Positions 44,071-53,300 of a stretch of 64,000 bases of DNA are shown here, in pieces. Position 1 is the stretch's first letter; each line of letters opens with the position of its first letter. The stretch is from Pseudomonas sp. PDM04 (GTDB lineage Bacteria > Pseudomonadota > Gammaproteobacteria > Pseudomonadales > Pseudomonadaceae): assembly GCF_014851765.1 (NCBI RefSeq), contig NZ_JACVAI010000003.1, positions 682,001 to 746,000 of the forward strand. The letters run 5' to 3'. Both the position numbers and the translations under genes were made by a program. The notes beneath the pieces are model-generated. The model saw only the letters and a program-made list of their open reading frames with translations, did not search any database and was not told where the DNA came from.

Positions 44071-44403
44071 ATGCTCAATTACCTGTGGTTCTTTCTCGCC
44101 GCGCTGTTTGAAATCGCCGGCTGCTTTGCCTTCTGGATGTGGTTGCGCCAGGGCAGAAGCGTCTGGTGGGTGGTACCGGCGCTGCTCAGCCTGACCTTGT
44201 TCGCCCTGTTGCTGACCCGTGTCGAGGCAACCTACGCCGGGCGCGCCTACGCGGCCTACGGTGGCATCTACATCATTGCCTCGATTGGCTGGCTGGCGGT
44301 GGTCGAGCGGATTCGTCCGCTGGGCTCCGACTGGATTGGCGTGGCACTGTGCGTTATCGGTGCAAGCGTCATCCTGTTCGGCCCGCGCTTTTCCGCCTCT
44401 TGA
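44071..44403 (+). CDS. YnfA-family membrane protein
   Basis: A 110-residue protein with four hydrophobic helices, the length and pattern of YnfA/UPF0060: [28 protein letters not shown], then [20 protein letters not shown] and [22 protein letters not shown]. Members are related to small drug/metabolite exporters; the function is not settled. It stands alone, 69 bases after the SDR gene. Confidence 0.92.
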   Translation: MLNYLWFFLAALFEIAGCFAFWMWLRQGRSVWWVVPALLSLTLFALLLTRVEATYAGRAYAAYGGIYIIASIGWLAVVERIRPLGSDWIGVALCVIGASVILFGPRFSAS

Positions 44404-44545
44404 AGTTTCGCTCAGCTTTGTCGGACGTTTCCTAGGGAGGTGTCCGTTTAGCGTTGTAGGGCGAGACTGTTTTGCTCCCGTTGCATTGAAGGCCCGCTAC
44501 ACACCGGGCATCTTCAGGGCTCGATAACCCTGGAGGACGAATGCC

Positions 44546-44731
44546 ATGCTTGTACTCAGCCGCGTTGTGGGTGAAATGATTTCCATCGGTGACACCATTT
44601 CCCTGCGCATTATGGCCGTCAACGGAAACAACGTGCGCTTCGGCATCGAAGCGCCACACAGCGTCGCGGTGCACCGGGCCGAGGTTCACCAGCGGATCCA
44701 GGCCAAACGGGAGAAAGCCAAGGAGACCTGA
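44546..44731 (+). CDS. csrA: CsrA/Rsm-family RNA-binding regulator, divergent paralogue
   Basis: A 61-residue CsrA-type protein. Rsm proteins bind GGA motifs in mRNA leaders and are sequestered by small RNAs of the Gac system. Leu4 (LVLSR), the VGE turn and Arg44 in VAVHR, all important for RNA binding, are kept. The core [27 protein letters not shown] differs notably from RsmA/RsmE consensus (Ser for Thr at residue 5, Val for Arg at 7), so it is probably a third paralogue such as RsmI. GGAGGA precedes ATG 44546; ATG 44541 is too close to it. Confidence 0.9.
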   Translation: MLVLSRVVGEMISIGDTISLRIMAVNGNNVRFGIEAPHSVAVHRAEVHQRIQAKREKAKET

Positions 44732-44736
44732 AGGCG

Positions 44737-44964
44737 TCAGTCAAACAGGTGCTTGGGTACGTCGTGCTTGAGCATCAGCTGGCATTGCTCGCTTTCCGGA
44801 TCGAACACGATCAGCGCCTGGCCCTTGGTCAACGCCTGGCGAACCCGCAGCACACGGGTTTCCAACGGGGTGTCGTCGCCGTTGTCCGTGCCATCGCGGG
44901 TTACAAAGTCTTCGATCAGACGGGTCAGGGTGTCGACTTCAAGTTGGTCGTGGGGGATCAGCAT
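44737..44964 (-). CDS. YheU family protein (UPF0270)
   Basis: A 75-residue protein: MLIPHDQLEVDTLTRLIEDFVTRDGTDNGD..LETRVLRVRQAL, the YheU/UPF0270 pattern with the conserved IEDFVTREGT-like segment. Small, soluble, no known function. I chose ATG 44964 with GAGG upstream; GTG 44970 is an alternative. It converges on the csrA paralogue; the stops are five bases apart. Confidence 0.9.
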   Translation of the reverse strand: MLIPHDQLEVDTLTRLIEDFVTRDGTDNGDDTPLETRVLRVRQALTKGQALIVFDPESEQCQLMLKHDVPKHLFD

Positions 44965-45050
44965 AGGCACCTCGGCTAAACAATGACGCGATGCTACGGC
45001 GAATGAGGGTCGTCGGCTAGCCTGGGTTCATGTGCAGTCCGGACCACCGC

Positions 45051-45119
45051 CATCGCGAGCAGGCTCGCTCCCACAGGTTCAACGCTGTGTCTGTGGGAGC
45101 GGGCTTGCTCCGGGCGGCG
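45051..45119. repeat. REP doublet
   Basis: CATCGCGAGCAGGCTCGCTC (from 45051) and an inverted copy GTGGGAGCGGGCTTGCTCCG (from 45093) lie between YheU and the NAGGN peptidase. Confidence 0.85.
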
Positions 45120-45158
45120 TTCCGACGAAGGTGGCGGATCAGCCAGTAAAAAACTGGA

Positions 45159-46349
45159 TCAGCTCTCGGACCGCTGCCCCACGAGGCTGTCCACCGACGG
45201 CACTCGCGTATCGCTTTCCATCTGCGTCTCATGTTCGATCTGATGACTGAACCGGTCCAGCGACCCCTTGGCCGGTTGTGCATCGCTGGCGAACACCGGT
45301 GGGCTGAGGATGTAGGCGCCGAGCAGGCGACTGAGGGCGGCCAGGCTGTCGATGTGGGTGCGTTCGTAGCCGTGGGTTGCGTCGCAGCCAAAGGCAAGCA
45401 GGGCGGTGCGGATGTCGTGGCCGGCAGTGACTGCCGAGTGCGCGTCGCTGAAGTAGTAGCGGAACAGGTCGCGACGCACGGGTAACTCGTTATCGCTGGC
45501 CAGGCGCAGCAGGTGGCGGGACAAGTGGTAGTCGTAAGGCCCGCCGGAATCCTGCATCGCCACGCTGACGGCATGCTCGCTCGAATGCTGGCCCTGGGCG
45601 ACCGGCGCGATGTCGATACCGACGAATTCGCTGACGTCCCACGGCAGTGCAGCCGCGGCACCGCTGCCGGTCTCTTCGGTGATGGTGAACAGCGGATGAC
45701 AGTCGATCATCGGTTCTTCGCCGCTGTCGACAATCGCCTTGAGCGCCGCCAGCAACGCCGCAACGCCGGCCTTGTCGTCCAGGTGACGGGCGCTGATGTG
45801 GCCGCTTTCGGTGAACTCCGGCAGTGGATCGAACGCCACGAAGTCGCCGACGCTGATCCCCAGGGAATCGCAGTCGGCGCGGGTTGCGCAATAGGCGTCC
45901 AGGCGCAGTTCGATGTGGTCCCAACTGATCGGCATCTCGTCGATGGCGGTGTTGAAGGCGTGCCCGGAAGCCATCAGCGGCAGTACGCTGCCGCGTATCA
46001 CGCCGTTGTCGGTGAACAGGCTGACGCGGCTGCCCTCGGCGAAGCGGCTCGACCAGCAGCCGACCGGGGCCAGGGTCAGGCGACCGTTGTCTTTCACGGC
46101 GCGCACGGCGGCGCCGATGGTGTCGAGGTGAGCGGAGACGGCGCGGTCAGGGCTGTTTTTCTTGCCCTTGACCGTGGCGCGAATGGTGCCGCGGCGGGTC
46201 ATTTCGAAAGGAATGCCCAGTTCTTCGAGACGCTCGGCCACGTAGCGCACGATGGTGTCGGTGAAGCCGGTCGGGCTCGGTATGGCGAGCATTTCCAGCA
46301 GGACTTTTTGCAGGTAGTTGAGATCCGGTTCGGGCAGTTTGCTGGTCAT
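45159..46349 (-). CDS. NAGGN-system M42-family peptidase
   Basis: A 396-residue M42-type metallopeptidase. Visible metal and catalytic residues are AHLDTIG, HLDDKAGV, ITEETGSG and SDAHSAV. The third gene of the N-acetylglutaminylglutamine amide (NAGGN) osmoprotectant operon, where this family member is regularly found; it may break down or recycle the dipeptide when osmotic stress ends. The Pro/Ser-rich C-terminal ~50 residues are poorly conserved. It lies 147 bases after ngg, with a REP-like pair in between. Confidence 0.9.
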   Translation of the reverse strand: MTSKLPEPDLNYLQKVLLEMLAIPSPTGFTDTIVRYVAERLEELGIPFEMTRRGTIRATVKGKKNSPDRAVSAHLDTIGAAVRAVKDNGRLTLAPVGCWSSRFAEGSRVSLFTDNGVIRGSVLPLMASGHAFNTAIDEMPISWDHIELRLDAYCATRADCDSLGISVGDFVAFDPLPEFTESGHISARHLDDKAGVAALLAALKAIVDSGEEPMIDCHPLFTITEETGSGAAAALPWDVSEFVGIDIAPVAQGQHSSEHAVSVAMQDSGGPYDYHLSRHLLRLASDNELPVRRDLFRYYFSDAHSAVTAGHDIRTALLAFGCDATHGYERTHIDSLAALSRLLGAYILSPPVFASDAQPAKGSLDRFSHQIEHETQMESDTRVPSVDSLVGQRSES

Positions 46350-46413
46350 GGAAACTCCTGATGAGTGAAGAGCATCGACGGTTTCGATGATGAAGTGGGC
46401 GGTGCCTGGCCTG

Positions 46414-46476
46414 GCGCCTTCGCCCGCCCGCTCCCACAGCGCAAATGCAACGGGTGGGAGCGGGCTTGCGAAGACG
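46414..46476. repeat. Degenerate REP pair
   Basis: GCGCCTTCGCCCGCCCGCTC (from 46414) and GTGGGAGCGGGCTTGCGAAG (from 46454) form an imperfect inverted pair in the gap between ngg and the peptidase gene. Confidence 0.75.
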
Positions 46477-46496
46477 TCAGTGCCGACACCGCATCG

Positions 46497-48245
46497 TTAA
46501 CAGGCCACGGGCTGACTGTGCGGAAACAGCAAATCGACGAACCGTTCCGCCGTCGGCTGCGGTTCGTGGTTGGCCAGTCCGGCACGTTCGTTGGCTTCGA
46601 TGAACACATAGTCGGGCTGGTCCGCCGCCGACACCATCAGGTCGAGGCCGACCATGGGAATGTCCAGCGCCCGCGCGGCGCGTACTGCGGCATCGACCAG
46701 CGTGGGGTGCAGAATGGCGGTGACGTCCTCAAGCACCCCACCGGTGTGAAGGTTCGCCGTGCGCCGCACGAACAGATGCTCGCCTGCCGGCAGAACGCTG
46801 TCGTAGTCGTAGCCCGCCGCTTGCAGGGTGCGTTCGGTTTCGTGATCCAGCGGGATCCGGCTTTCGCCGCTGGTCGCCGCCTGGCGGCGTCGGCTCTGGG
46901 CTTCGATCAGGGCGCGGATGGAATGCTGGCCATCGCCGACCACTTCCGCCGGCCGGCGAATGGCGGCGGCGACCACCTCGAAACCAATCACCAGAATCCG
47001 CAGGTCGAGGCCCTGGTGGTAGCTTTCCAGCAACACGCGGGTGTCGAACTGGCGGGCTGATTCGATGGCCTGCTGCACGTCTTCGATGGTGCGCAAATCC
47101 ACAGCCACCCCCTGGCCCTGTTCGCCATCCAGCGGCTTGACCACCACACGCTCGTGCTCGTCGAGGAACGCCAGGTTGTCATCGGCATTGGCCGCGAGCT
47201 GTTGTGCGGGCAGATTCAGGCCGGCGTTTTTCAGCACTTTGTGGGTCAGGCTCTTGTCCTGGCACAAGCTCATGCTGATGGCGCTGGTCAAGTCGCTCAG
47301 GGATTCGCGGCAACGCACGCGCCGGCCGCCATGAACCAGGGTGAACAGACCCGCCTCGGCGTCATCCACCTGCACTTCTATGCCCCGCCTGTGCGCTTCG
47401 TCGACGATGATCCGCGCATAGGGGTTGAATGCCGCTTCGGGCCCGGGGCCGAGGAACAGCGACTGATTGATCCCGTTCTTGCGCTTGATGGCAAAGGTCG
47501 GGAGGTTGCGGAAACCGAGTTTGGCGTACAGGTTCTTCGCCAGGCGATTGTCATGCAGCACCGACAGGTCGAGGTAGCTCAGCCCCCGGCTCATGAAATG
47601 CTCGATCAGGTGCCGGACCAGCACTTCACCGACACCGGGCCGCGAACAGTGAGGGTCGACGGCCAGGCACCAGAGGCTGCTGCCGTGTTCCGGGTCGTTG
47701 TACGCCTTGTGGTGATTGAGGCCCATGACGCTGCCGATGACCGCGCCGCTGTCTTCGTCCTCGGCCAGCCAGTACACCGGGCCGCCCAGATGATGCGGCG
47801 TCAGCAGGGTGGGGTCGATTGGCAGCATGCCGCGTGCCTGGTACAGCTGGTTGATCGCCTGCCAGTCCGCCTCGCTCTGGGCGCGGCGAATGCGGAAACC
47901 GCGAAAGACCCGGGTGGCCTGGCGGTAGTCGCTGAACCACAGGCGCAGGGTGTCGGACGGGTCGAGGAACAACTGCGCAGGCTCAAGCCCGAGTACTTGT
48001 TGGGGCGCGGCCACGTACAGCGCTATGTCGCGCTCGCCGGTCTGTTCATTGAGCAATTCCCCGGCAAGGCTCGCCGGGTCGGGGAAGGTATGGCCGATCA
48101 GCAGCCGGCCCCAACCGCAATGCACGGCAATCGGGGTGGCGGCCAACTCGCTGCCGTCTTCGGCCAGGCGCGCCTGCAACCGTTCGTAGGAAGGCGCCTG
48201 ACCGCGCAACAGGCGTTGGCTGTACGCCGTGGCGTGAGGTTTCAT
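46497..48245 (-). CDS. ngg: N-acetylglutaminylglutamine synthetase
   Basis: A 582-residue two-domain enzyme that makes N-acetylglutaminylglutamine, an osmolyte precursor. Residues ~100-290 are a GNAT acetyltransferase (RRAQSEADWQAINQLYQARG...CSRPGVGEVLVRHLI). Residues ~330-580 are an ATP-grasp ligase (ERVVVKPLDGEQGQGVAVDL...PMVGLDLMVSA...FIEANERAGLANHEPQPTAERFVD). This fusion is diagnostic for Ngg. It ends 147 bases before the peptidase and starts three bases after asnO on the minus strand. Confidence 0.95.
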   Translation of the reverse strand: MKPHATAYSQRLLRGQAPSYERLQARLAEDGSELAATPIAVHCGWGRLLIGHTFPDPASLAGELLNEQTGERDIALYVAAPQQVLGLEPAQLFLDPSDTLRLWFSDYRQATRVFRGFRIRRAQSEADWQAINQLYQARGMLPIDPTLLTPHHLGGPVYWLAEDEDSGAVIGSVMGLNHHKAYNDPEHGSSLWCLAVDPHCSRPGVGEVLVRHLIEHFMSRGLSYLDLSVLHDNRLAKNLYAKLGFRNLPTFAIKRKNGINQSLFLGPGPEAAFNPYARIIVDEAHRRGIEVQVDDAEAGLFTLVHGGRRVRCRESLSDLTSAISMSLCQDKSLTHKVLKNAGLNLPAQQLAANADDNLAFLDEHERVVVKPLDGEQGQGVAVDLRTIEDVQQAIESARQFDTRVLLESYHQGLDLRILVIGFEVVAAAIRRPAEVVGDGQHSIRALIEAQSRRRQAATSGESRIPLDHETERTLQAAGYDYDSVLPAGEHLFVRRTANLHTGGVLEDVTAILHPTLVDAAVRAARALDIPMVGLDLMVSAADQPDYVFIEANERAGLANHEPQPTAERFVDLLFPHSQPVAC

Positions 48246-48248
48246 CAG

Positions 48249-50021
48249 TCAGATTCCTTGTTCGCTGAGCCACAGGTTCAGGGCCGCCAGTTGCCACAGC
48301 TTGGAGCCGCGCAATGGGGTCAACTGGCCTTGCGGATCGGTCAGCAGGCGGTCGAGCATCGCCGGGTTGAACAGGCCACGGTCCTGGCTCGGGTCCAGCA
48401 GCAGGTCGCGCACCCAGTTCAACGTGTCGCCCTGCAGATGCTTGAGGCCCGGTACTGGGAAGTACCCCTTCTTGCGATCGATCACTTCACTTGGAATCAC
48501 CAGGCGCGCCGCTTCTTTCAACACCTGCTTGCCGCCGTCGGGTAGCTTGAACTTGCCCGGCACCCGCGCCGACAGTTCCACCAGGCGATAGTCGAGGAAC
48601 GGCGTGCGCGCCTCCAGGCCCCAGGCCATGGTCATGTTGTCGACACGTTTGACCGGGTCGTCCACCAGCATCACGGTGCTGTCCAGGCGCAAGGCCTTGT
48701 CCACCGCCGCGTCGGCGCCGGGTTGTGCGAAATGCTCCTTGACGAAGTCGCCGGCGGCGTCATTCGCCGTCAGCCATTTCGGCTGCACGGTGGCGGCGTA
48801 GTCTTCGTAGCTGCGGTCGAAAAACGCCTCGCGATAGGCCGTGTAAGGATCGGCTGCGCCATCCACCTGCGGATACCAGTGATAACCGGCGAACAACTCG
48901 TCCGCACCCTGGCCGCTCTGTACCACCTTGCAATGCTTGGCCACTTCCCGGGACAGCAGGTAGAAGGCGATGCAGTCATGGCTGACCATCGGCTCGCTCA
49001 TGGCGCGGAATGCCGCGGGTAGTTGCTCGATGATCTCTTTCTCGTCGATGCGCAATTGATGATGCTGCGTGCCGTAGTGTTTGGCGATCAGGTCCGAATA
49101 CTGGAACTCGTCACCGCGCTCGCCACCGGCATCCTGGAAACCGATGGAGAAGGTCGAGAGGTTTTCCACGCCGACTTCTCGCAACAGCCCGACCAGCAGG
49201 CTCGAATCGACGCCGCCGGACAGCAGCACACCGACGTCGACTGCTGCTCGCTGCCGGATGGCCACCGCCTCGCGGGTGCTGTCGAGTACCCGGTCGCGCC
49301 AGTCTTCCAGGGTCAGGTGCATCTCATCGGCGCGAGGGCCGTAGGGCAGGGTCCACCAGGTTTTCTGTTCGGTGCGGCCATCGGCCTCGATGCGCATCCA
49401 GGTCGCCGGTGGCAATTTCTCGATGCCCGCCAGCAAGGTGCGTGGCGCCGGGACCACGGCGTGGAAGTTCAGGTAGTGATTCAGCGCCACCGGATCGAGG
49501 ATCGGGTTGATGTCGCCGCCCTTGAGCAGGGCCGGCAGGGCCGAAGCAAAGCGCAGGCGCTGGCCGGTGCGCGACAGGTACAACGGCTTCACGCCGAGAC
49601 GGTCGCGGGCGATGAACAGGCGCTTGGCGTCACGTTCCCAGATGGCGAAGGCGAACATGCCGTTGAGCTTGGGCAGCAGCGCTTCGCCCCAGGCGTGGAA
49701 GCCCTTGAGCAGCACTTCGGTGTCGCCGCCGGAATAAAAGGCATAGCCGAGGCTTTCCAGCTCGGCGCGCAGTTCGGGGAAGTTATAGATCGCGCCGTTG
49801 AAGGCCAGGGACAGGCCCAGTTGATTGTCGATCATCGGCTGCGCCGAGCCGTCCGACAGGTCCATGATTTTCAGGCGACGATGGCCCAGGGCAATCGGTC
49901 CCTGGCTGTGAAAACCCCACGCGTCGGGGCCGCGAGGGGCCAGGTGATGGGTGATTCGTTCAACGGCTGCAAGGTCCGCAGGTTGATGATCAAAGCGTAA
50001 CTCGCCAGCTAATCCGCACAT
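48249..50021 (-). CDS. asnO: N-acetylglutaminylglutamine amidotransferase
   Basis: A 590-residue asparagine-synthetase-like amidotransferase that amidates N-acetylglutaminylglutamine to NAGGN. Cys2 follows the initiator Met (MCGLAGELRF) as the glutaminase nucleophile. The synthetase domain has the PP-loop LSGGVDSSLLVG and GQGADELFAGYHWYPQ. ATG 50021 follows TAAGGA; the 17 codons before it in frame have no conserved sequence. First gene of the minus-strand NAGGN operon. The 297-base gap to the divergent NEL-type gene should hold the osmotic promoter, which I could not place. Confidence 0.95.
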   Translation of the reverse strand: MCGLAGELRFDHQPADLAAVERITHHLAPRGPDAWGFHSQGPIALGHRRLKIMDLSDGSAQPMIDNQLGLSLAFNGAIYNFPELRAELESLGYAFYSGGDTEVLLKGFHAWGEALLPKLNGMFAFAIWERDAKRLFIARDRLGVKPLYLSRTGQRLRFASALPALLKGGDINPILDPVALNHYLNFHAVVPAPRTLLAGIEKLPPATWMRIEADGRTEQKTWWTLPYGPRADEMHLTLEDWRDRVLDSTREAVAIRQRAAVDVGVLLSGGVDSSLLVGLLREVGVENLSTFSIGFQDAGGERGDEFQYSDLIAKHYGTQHHQLRIDEKEIIEQLPAAFRAMSEPMVSHDCIAFYLLSREVAKHCKVVQSGQGADELFAGYHWYPQVDGAADPYTAYREAFFDRSYEDYAATVQPKWLTANDAAGDFVKEHFAQPGADAAVDKALRLDSTVMLVDDPVKRVDNMTMAWGLEARTPFLDYRLVELSARVPGKFKLPDGGKQVLKEAARLVIPSEVIDRKKGYFPVPGLKHLQGDTLNWVRDLLLDPSQDRGLFNPAMLDRLLTDPQGQLTPLRGSKLWQLAALNLWLSEQGI

Positions 50022-50318
50022 AAAGTCCTTACCGGTTTTTCCGTTGGGGAGGGTCAATCGGCACCCGGCCAAAACGGCGGGTACTCAGAAACTGACCTGT
50101 GTGGATTTCAGGAGTTTTAGATCGATAAGTAATAAGCCGTACTGGCCGGACGAATGGTTTATCTGCCACGCAGGCGTTTTTCCATGGCGGTAAATAGTGC
50201 TGCGATGCATGCGAGTAGTTGTTTCAACCGCCGGCTGTTTGACGCGATATTCGAATTATCATTTGCCGCGCAAGGTCCCGTAGGCTGATAGAACCTGAAC
50301 GCAATAAGGATATTGCTC

Positions 50319-53300
50319 ATGCTGTCACCCACCGAAGCGACGCCTGCCGTTGCCCGTTTTACCGCTGCCCATCGCCTGGAAGCGTTGCTCGAACACACCG
50401 CCGATCTGGACAAGGCGCAGACCCTGCACAAGACCATTCCAACATGGCTGGCCGACGCCGAGCTTTCGGTAGTGCAGGCGCTAAAGGCTGCTTTCGAACA
50501 GAGCGCCCGGGTTCATCCCAAGGCCGAAAAGGTGCTGTGCACGCTCAAACCGCTGGACCTGTTCTGCAAGGAGCAGCTGACGCGTTTTCTCAAGGACAAA
50601 TGGAAGCTCGATGTTAACGTCGAGCGCGATACCCTGGAGATCGTCCGAAGGTCGCTGCCGATGACAACGGTACCGCCCGTCATAGGCGTCAATGGTTTTG
50701 TCACCACCCTCTCTCGTAGTCTGCTTCATGCCGCCATGGAGAATTTCACCGAGAGCGAGGCGCAAAGTGGAGGCATCCCGGCAAACTCCTCGATAAAAAT
50801 CAATTCAGAAGCGCAAAAAGGGCCAGAGATCACCCCCACCCAATTCGCCGCACTCTGTCGCGAGCTCGACCTGGGCGGACGCTATCAGCGGCACATCGAT
50901 GAGGTATTTGCCCTACCGGCAAAACCCGGGACCGCAACTGGCGATGATCGCGCCAGCGCCGCCGATATCCGGCGCCTGAAGTTGCTCGACATGGAAGTGG
51001 CCGTTCATGTTGCCTACCTGAAGAAAGACATCAGCGAAGCCGCGTACCGGATGTTGCTGAACGTGATTGCGCAGGACCTGCCTGCCGCTCAAACCAGGAA
51101 CGCGGCCTTCGATGGGGGAGCGCTGACCTGGCAAGGCTTGATGATCCATGATGCGTGCATCTGTGGGGCGCTGGTGTTCAGCAAGGTGTCCATCGAAACC
51201 GAGCCGAAGGCCAGGTGTGTGGTCTACCTGCCGAACGAGCCTCGGCGACCGCTGTATGAATACGCCTCGCTGGATGAGTTCAAGGTCTACCTGACGCTCA
51301 AGCTGCAGAGCAAAAGCTACCGGGCGTTCTTCGCCGGGCAATACCTGCATGGCCACGACAAGACCGGTTTTTTCGCCGAGTTCGACAAGGACAGGGTCCT
51401 GGGGACGCTGGGCGCTGCCCCGGCCACCTGCCTGTCCGATTTCTTATTCAGCGCCCTGGTCAGCAAGGCCCAGGAAGATGCCCGCATCCTGGCGATCCCG
51501 ACCCGCGAGGTCGATGAAGCGCAGCGGGAGAAAACCCTTCAGCAAGTGCTCGATGGCACACTGCTGCTTTTGAACGTGGCGTCTTTTTTCGTGCCGGCGC
51601 TGGGGCTGGTCATGACCGCCGCCGCCGTGGTCGACATGGCCGGTGAGGTCTACGAGGGCGTGGAAGACTGGAGCCATGGTGAGCGAACCAAGGCGCTGTG
51701 CCATCTGTTGAATGTCGTTGAAAACGTGGCGCAGATGGCGGCCTTCGCGGTCGGCGGCAAGGTCGTATCGAGCGCGTTGCGCCGTGGCATGCAGGAGCAG
51801 GCCGGTTTTTTTGACGGCTTCGAGGCGGTGACCCGTGCCGATGGCAAGCCGCGCCTGTGGAAGCCCGAACTTCGTCATTACCAGCAGGCAACGCCGCTGC
51901 CGAAGGGGTCAAAGGCCGATACCAATGGCCTGCACAAGCAGGGCGAACGTACTTCGATTGTCATGGCGGGCGCGGTTTATCAGGTGGCTCGTGACGAGGC
52001 GAATCAGGCATGGCGGTTGAAACACCCGTCACGTCCGGACGCCTATCAGCCGGTGATTGAGCGCAACGTCGAGGGCGGCTGGCGACAGGTCCATGAGTAC
52101 GGGCATGAATGGCCCGACAGCGCCTATGCACTGAAGCGTGCGGCACCGCGTCTCGGTAGTTTTTCACACAGTGAACTGACACAAATCGCCGACATCACCG
52201 GCCTGTCGCCGGCGCAGCTTTACCTCATGCATGAAAGCAATCTCCCCTTGCCGCCACGGGTGAATGACTGTATCGAACGCTTCAGGCTGAACCGCAACAT
52301 CAGCGCGCTGATCGCGGCCTTCGCCCGAGATGACATCGCCAACAATGCTTTTTCAGCGGAACAACTGCACACCCTGCCCAGGCTGGCCGGTTGGCCGAAA
52401 AAGCGCTTCATTGAAGTGCGCGATGCTCGGGGGCGGGTGATCAACCGCTTCCCGGAGACGGCGCCGCACAATGATGACATCAACAGTGTGCACGTTTCGC
52501 AGGCGCAACTGAGCGCCGGCAAACTGCTCGAAACGGTGATCAGTGGGCTTTATCCGCATGAAGTGGAAAACATCATTGGCCCGGTGACGACGCAGTCGAA
52601 ACCACACCTGTTGGCGAAGAAGATCGCCGCATCGCTGCAGACCGATCGGCGGCCGCTGCTCGACTTGCTTCATGCAACCTACGACGGCCGCGCCAGCGCC
52701 GAGGTGGCCACCTTGCGCGAGCATGCCCGCGAGCTTCCGGTCAGGGTCAGCCAGGCGTTGCTGGACGGTGCATCCGCCAGGGATCGGACTCTGCTGCGCG
52801 AAAGCAGGATGCTTGGCCTGGACCTCGCGCGGGAGGTCGGTGAGGCACGGTTCGCGATCCGCCAGGATCGCGCGCTCACGGGGCTGTATTTGCCGGAACT
52901 GGGCAATGCCGACACCGACACCCTGTTGTTCGGTTTGATGGATCGCGTGCAGGGCTGGGGCGACGGCTATCGACTGGAGTTACGCCAGGGGTCCGCTACC
53001 GGCAGCTTGCTGCAAAGCGTCGGTAAATCCACGGCGCCGGCGTGCGGGGTGATCGTCAAAACGTCTTCCGGTTACGCGTTCAGCCAAACCCGTGGCAACG
53101 TCTCCTCGACGCTGGTGAGTGAAACGCTGTTGGGCTCGATAATCGATGCAATGCCCGCCACGCAGCGCAGCCGCATGGGCTTCTCCGACATCGATGCGCC
53201 GGATGCCGCAACCTTGCGCACGCGCCTGGCGCGCGCCGGCACGGCTGACCTGGCGCGTACCGCGCAGGTGCTTCGGGGGGAGCGCAGCGAGCTGCCGGAG

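Noticed and set aside
50159..50437. A 92-codon minus-strand frame across the start of the NEL-type gene.
   Set aside because: It overlaps the true + strand gene start, is rich in Arg/Ser/Ala as expected for a GC-driven shadow, and has no ribosome site.
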